DNA from: Candidatus Sumerlaeota bacterium
GTDB lineage: Bacteria > Sumerlaeota > Sumerlaeia > SLMS01 > JAHLLQ01
NCBI GenBank assembly: GCA_030156535.1
Contig: JASGMJ010000016.1
Location: forward strand, 79,210-143,209
Reading direction: 5' to 3'
DNA: 64,000 nt
Both the position numbers and the translations under genes were made by a program. The stretch's first letter is position 1, and the number at the start of each line of letters is the position of its first letter. Below, in pieces: positions 60,714 to 64,000 of the stretch. Below the pieces are notes generated by a model, which worked only from the letters and a program-made list of their open reading frames with translations, had not been told where the DNA came from and made no database searches.

Positions 60714-62219
60714 GTGAAATCGACTTTTCTGCTGCTTCTTTCCGTAATGCTTCTGGCGTCGGGGTGTGCTGCCTCGCGCACGCCTGAATTCGCAGCCGAT
60801 TCGGCCGGCGAGCGTTTGCGCTCGGTGGCCGAGACTGCCCGCCATCACTCGATGACGTGGAACATCTCGCACCGTGGGGTGAAGGGGAGTCCGTGGCTTG
60901 GCGTGGATGACGAGGTGCGGTTGCGGACCGCGCTTCTCGGCGATTTGGACGCCGGGTCGCCGGAGTTCATGGCGGATGGGCGCGAACTGCTTGAGCGGAT
61001 GCTGGAGCTGGGGACGGAGAGCCTGCGCCTGGCCGCTGCGCCGGAGGAACAGAACGCGGTTCTGGCGGATGCGGCCGCCGTTCAGCAGCGCGAGCGCGAG
61101 GCGTTCGAGGCGCTTGCCGGAGAGGAAGCGGCGGCAAAGCAGTGGCTGGTGCACATCAAGCGTGCCCTCCCGCCAGCCGAGCCGCACGCCGGACGGACGT
61201 GGCGTGCTCTCTCGGCAGCGCCCGCGTGGCCGTTCGTCCGCGGCTGGATCGCGTGGCACGCGGCGCACGAATGGCGCGGCCCGAACTGGCACGACTTCGC
61301 CTACGTGCGCCTCTACGAACCCGACGCTTCCCGCGACGCGGCGATTGTTGCACATCTCGGCGAGGCCACCGACGACGAGCTTCTGCGCTTCTACGCGCCC
61401 GTCATCGCGCAGGAACTCGCCGAGACGCCTGACTATCGCGACGACCTCATTGGCGCGCCCGAACTCGTGCCCGACCGCCACGGCGATCCCGTCGGCCGGG
61501 TGGACGGCACGCGCCCCACCATCTACGGGCACATCTCGCACGCCTTCGTGCAGGGACGCTGGCTCAATCAGGTGAATTACTCCTTTTGGTACAACGATCA
61601 CCCCGCCGGAAAAAAGGACGACCCCGAAGCCGGCATGGTGGAGGGGCAATTGCTGCGCATCACGCTCGACGAAAACAATCGCCCACTGGTGGCCGAGACG
61701 ACGTATGCGTGCGGGTGTTACCATCGGCTGTATCCCGTCGAGGCGTTCGAGGCGGCAGCCGAGCGTGCGTTCGGCGAGCCCGTTTCCGGGCCGTATGCGC
61801 TGGCCGACGACGTGCCGCATCGCATCGATCCCGCCATTCCCGAACTTGCCGGTACGTTTGATTCCCGGTGGCCGCATCCGCTTGTTTACGTGCGCAGCGG
61901 CTTTCACATGATCGCGGCGGTGAAGTGGGGCGAGGCGGCGCCTGAAGCGTGGGAGACGTTCGCGCTCGAACTTCAGCCTTCGGTGAGCCTCGAACAGTTG
62001 CCGTGGGGCGGGGGGACGGCGTCGCTCTTTGCGCGCGACGGACTCGTGCGCGGAGGCGACCGCCCAGAGGCGCGCATGCTCTACCCGTCGGGCCTCTACC
62101 ACGCGGGCACGCCGCGCGTACGTGGCATTCACGAGATTCATTTCGACGAATACGACTACGATGATCCGGCGCTGCTGGAAACGATGCTCCGCATTCCCGA
62201 GCTAAAGGAAATTCACTGA
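60714..62219 (+). CDS. Large lipoprotein of unknown function
   Basis: This is a 501-residue protein from the GTG at 60714, giving a clean lipoprotein signal, KSTFLLLLSVMLLASGCAAS, with the acylated Cys at about position 18. An ATG at 60696 is an alternative start. The mature part has an N-terminal helical region (DGRELLERMLELGTESLRLA), then a domain with IYGHISHAFVQGRWLNQVNY, SFWYNDHPAGKKDD and TTYACGCYHRLYP, rich in aromatic and His residues. I recognise no family. It is first in an operon behind a sigma-54 promoter, overlapping the TPR lipoprotein gene by one base. It is likely part of an induced envelope response. Confidence 0.65.
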   Translation: MKSTFLLLLSVMLLASGCAASRTPEFAADSAGERLRSVAETARHHSMTWNISHRGVKGSPWLGVDDEVRLRTALLGDLDAGSPEFMADGRELLERMLELGTESLRLAAAPEEQNAVLADAAAVQQREREAFEALAGEEAAAKQWLVHIKRALPPAEPHAGRTWRALSAAPAWPFVRGWIAWHAAHEWRGPNWHDFAYVRLYEPDASRDAAIVAHLGEATDDELLRFYAPVIAQELAETPDYRDDLIGAPELVPDRHGDPVGRVDGTRPTIYGHISHAFVQGRWLNQVNYSFWYNDHPAGKKDDPEAGMVEGQLLRITLDENNRPLVAETTYACGCYHRLYPVEAFEAAAERAFGEPVSGPYALADDVPHRIDPAIPELAGTFDSRWPHPLVYVRSGFHMIAAVKWGEAAPEAWETFALELQPSVSLEQLPWGGGTASLFARDGLVRGGDRPEARMLYPSGLYHAGTPRVRGIHEIHFDEYDYDDPALLETMLRIPELKEIH

Positions 62220-63055
62220 TGAGAAGCCGTACCGCCCTCCTTGTCTTGATCACCATTGCCGCGTTGCTGGGTGCGTGCAGCGGCAGGAAGTACGATGTTG
62301 CGGCGTGGCAGACGTACACGGCGCCGCACTCCGTCCCCGAAATCGAGAAAGCCGATTCCGTGGACGTGGCGATTCAACGGATCGACGCCGCGCGGGCTTC
62401 GCTCGATCTGGACACGGCGCGCGACAAGGCACTTGCCGCAGTCATGCGCTGGCCCGATTCCGGGGAGCTGCAATGGCGCGCGGCCCGCGCGGAATCCGAC
62501 GCCGTATTTCTGTTTCATCCGCATGAATCCGACCAGCGCGCGCTCGCGGCGCTGAGCGCTGTGGAATACGCGCGGCGGGCCACCGAACTGGCGCCGCAAA
62601 GCAGCGCCGCATGGGGCGAGTACGCGTGGGCACTCGGCACGACAACGCACTTGCAGCCGATGATGAAACGCTCGGCCCAGGCGCGTGCCATTCGTGACGC
62701 GATCGACCGCGCGTTGTCACTCGATGCGTCGAACGACCGCGCCATTGCCACCGAAGCGATTCTCCAGCTGCGTCTCGAAACGTTGCCGGGAATCGCGAAG
62801 CTGATGGCGAGAGGGCGGCCTGATTCCTCGCTGGAGCAGGCGGAAAGCAGCGCGCGCTCGGCTGTTGGCTTGCTGCCATCCATTGAGTACCGCGTGTTGC
62901 TCGCCAGGGTTCTCGCCGCGGAGGAGAAGACGGACGAGGCCGTGGAGGTGTTGAATCAGGCGCTTGCCGCGCCGGACCGCCATCCGCGCGACGCGCAGCA
63001 TCGCGACGCCGCGCGCGACCTGCTGCGAACGCTCGCCCCGGAGGAGGAATCGTGA
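62219..63055 (+). CDS. Lipoprotein with TPR-like helices
   Basis: This 278-residue protein has a lipoprotein signal (LLVLITIAALLGACSG, Cys at about 19). Helical repeats follow: DTARDKALAAVMRWPDSGEL, YARRATELAPQSSAAWGEYA and IDRALSLDASNDRAIATEAI, whose spacing matches tetratricopeptide repeats with a Pro/Ala break. The C terminus has a further pair (EEKTDEAVEVLNQALAAPDR). It is probably a periplasm-facing scaffold for its operon partners. The start overlaps the upstream stop (TGATG) and its own stop overlaps the next GTG by four bases. Confidence 0.7.
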   Translation: MRSRTALLVLITIAALLGACSGRKYDVAAWQTYTAPHSVPEIEKADSVDVAIQRIDAARASLDLDTARDKALAAVMRWPDSGELQWRAARAESDAVFLFHPHESDQRALAALSAVEYARRATELAPQSSAAWGEYAWALGTTTHLQPMMKRSAQARAIRDAIDRALSLDASNDRAIATEAILQLRLETLPGIAKLMARGRPDSSLEQAESSARSAVGLLPSIEYRVLLARVLAAEEKTDEAVEVLNQALAAPDRHPRDAQHRDAARDLLRTLAPEEES

Positions 63056-63648
63056 AGCGTTTCGCCGCGTTGATCGCGTTGCCGTTGCTGGGCGCTGCAA
63101 CTCCCGCCGACTCCGTCGCGCCCGATTCCGCCGAGGCGGAAAGCACGAACGTCCTGATCGATTTCCGCGCGGAGGACGCGGAGGACTGGACGATCATCGA
63201 CGACCGCCGGTTGTTCGGCCGGTCGCGCAGCAGCTTTGCCGTGAGCAGCAACAACACGGGAGTCTTCGCGGGAGTCGTGAAGGACTCGCGCGGTGGCGGC
63301 TGGTGCAGCGTGCGCCGCACGTTCGAGGACGCGGCCGACCTCGGCGCGGCCGAACGCATCGTTCTGCGCGTGCGCGGCGACGGCCACACGTATGGCTTCG
63401 ATCTGCGCGACGACCGGTCGCTGGCTGGTGTTTACTACGAATCCGCGTTTGTGAGCACGAAGGACGAGTGGACCACTGTCGAGCTACCGCTGGATTCCTT
63501 CCGGCCCATGAAAATGGGCTCGCCTTCGAAGAGCAGCAAGACGCTGGACGCGGGAGAAACGTGGTCCGTGGCCTTCGTCATCGCCGGCGGCCAGACTGGT
63601 CCGTTCCGCCTGGAAATCGAGATGATCGGATGGAAAACGGGGGAGTAG
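63052..63648 (+). CDS. Exported CIA30-domain protein
   Basis: This is a 198-residue protein from a GTG that overlaps the TPR gene stop. It has a short signal-like N terminus (KRFAALIALPLLGAATPADS). The remainder is a galactose-binding-like beta-sandwich of the CIA30/NDUFAF1 type: AEDWTIIDDRRLFGRSRSSF, FAGVVKDSRGGGWCSVRRTF and AERIVLRVRGDGHTYGFDLR, where family members have the GG-x-F-x-SVR and LRVxGDGxxY elements. Bacterial CIA30 proteins are secreted and of unknown role. It is the last gene of the sigma-54-linked operon. A weak hairpin, AGAGC/GCTCT, follows at 63654-63671. Confidence 0.78.
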   Translation: MKRFAALIALPLLGAATPADSVAPDSAEAESTNVLIDFRAEDAEDWTIIDDRRLFGRSRSSFAVSSNNTGVFAGVVKDSRGGGWCSVRRTFEDAADLGAAERIVLRVRGDGHTYGFDLRDDRSLAGVYYESAFVSTKDEWTTVELPLDSFRPMKMGSPSKSSKTLDAGETWSVAFVIAGGQTGPFRLEIEMIGWKTGE

Positions 63649-64000
63649 GTGGAAGAGCTATTCCGGGCTCTTTGGCCAACAAGACAGGAAGAATGCATAA
63701 GAATGTGCTTTCGCATCCAATGAACGATTTTGTTGTTTTGGATAAGCGCTCCAATAGTTTTTCCGTTCATTCTTCAAATCAGATTCTCACGGTCTGGTAA
63801 TATGGTTTTGACAGGAAGGATCGTCAGAAGTTTGTTACCGTCAGCAATGTGCATTGACCCCTTGCTGTTTCTGTGCTTCTCCTCGTGTGTGTCATGAGGT
63901 GTAGAAACCTCTGACCAACCCTCCCGCCCAGCCATTTCTTCCGCACTGAGTTGTCAGAGCGTTGTTTTGTAGCGGCTGTTGAGTGATTTTTCAGCGCATT
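63649..64000. other. Gene-free, relatively AT-rich right end
   Basis: After the CIA30 gene there is a weak hairpin (AGAGC-TATTCCGG-GCTCT, 63654-63671). The rest is visibly poorer in G and C than the window average, with T-rich runs such as TTTTGTTGTTTTGG. No reading frame with sensible composition, tRNA-like cloverleaf or repeat of the families above is evident. It may be the upstream region of a gene beyond the window. Confidence 0.4.

Noticed and set aside
63435..63770. A 111-residue minus-strand frame at the right end
   Set aside because: It runs antisense through the CIA30 gene and into AT-rich spacer, with no motif and no ribosome binding site.
1..64000. tRNA, rRNA, CRISPR array, insertion sequence or prophage
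   Set aside because: Reading through all gaps I found no cloverleaf-like segment, no regularly spaced repeats with unique spacers, no transposase or integrase, and no phage structural gene. This was by eye, so a small RNA could be missed.

Overview
The window is about 64 kb of GC-rich bacterial chromosome, tightly packed with roughly 50 protein genes on both strands. GTG starts and 1-8 base stop/start overlaps are common. I see no rRNA, tRNA, CRISPR array, insertion sequence or prophage. An LptF/LptG permease, many lipoproteins, an AsmA-like giant and a Wzt-type ABC ATPase indicate a Gram-negative, LPS-type envelope. Several gaps carry degenerate dispersed repeats (GTCCCTACGGGAC palindromes, ACCACGGAGACACGGAGG, AACTGAAAACTGAGAACCG). 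I associate these, from memory, with large environmental genomes such as Planctomycetes-like, Sumerlaeota-like, Hydrogenedentota-like or Acidobacteria-like lineages. I cannot name the organism with confidence.

Layout. 0-12 kb: pseudouridine synthase, FAD oxidoreductase, photolyase, MgtE Mg2+ channel, then a glycosyltransferase group, a dipeptide-epimerase-like enolase-superfamily enzyme and a GT87-type membrane protein. 12-22 kb (minus strand): lipoprotein, LptF/G permease, ArsC-like protein, a three-gene operon of membrane proteins, M32 carboxypeptidase, another membrane glycosyltransferase. 22-29 kb: two small membrane proteins and a trehalose/osmotic-stress operon (treS, otsB, an MscS channel, otsA). 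29-40 kb: recX, AsmA-like giant, HEAT-repeat protein, small unknowns, glycerophosphodiesterase, pdxA, rsmA and an orphan Wzt-type ATPase. 40-43.5 kb: an iron(II) uptake operon, feoA plus feoB split into GTPase and membrane genes.

43.6-46.3 kb is the most foreign-looking stretch. A visibly AT-rich two-gene cassette encodes a four-helix membrane protein overlapping a ComEC-type metallo-beta-lactamase-fold hydrolase. It is bordered by imperfect inverted repeats and by a decayed copy of the 3' end of a cupin gene whose intact relative sits 7 kb away. It is the best candidate for an undescribed system, possibly defensive, but function is inferred from architecture only.

46-64 kb: a GH66-like glycoside hydrolase, an Rrf2 regulator divergent from a quinol-type nitric oxide reductase (NO detoxification), and mqnD with a cupin. 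Then comes a four-gene cluster (NAD-dependent reductase/epimerase, SCP2-like/adenylate-forming fusion, class III aminotransferase, alpha/beta hydrolase), an NtrC-type regulator with its histidine kinase, and a divergent operon of three exported proteins. Good sigma-54 (-24/-12) promoter matches lie in front of the four-gene cluster, the three-gene exported operon and the small membrane gene at 22460. This suggests that the two-component system, or another enhancer-binding protein, controls a local RpoN regulon.
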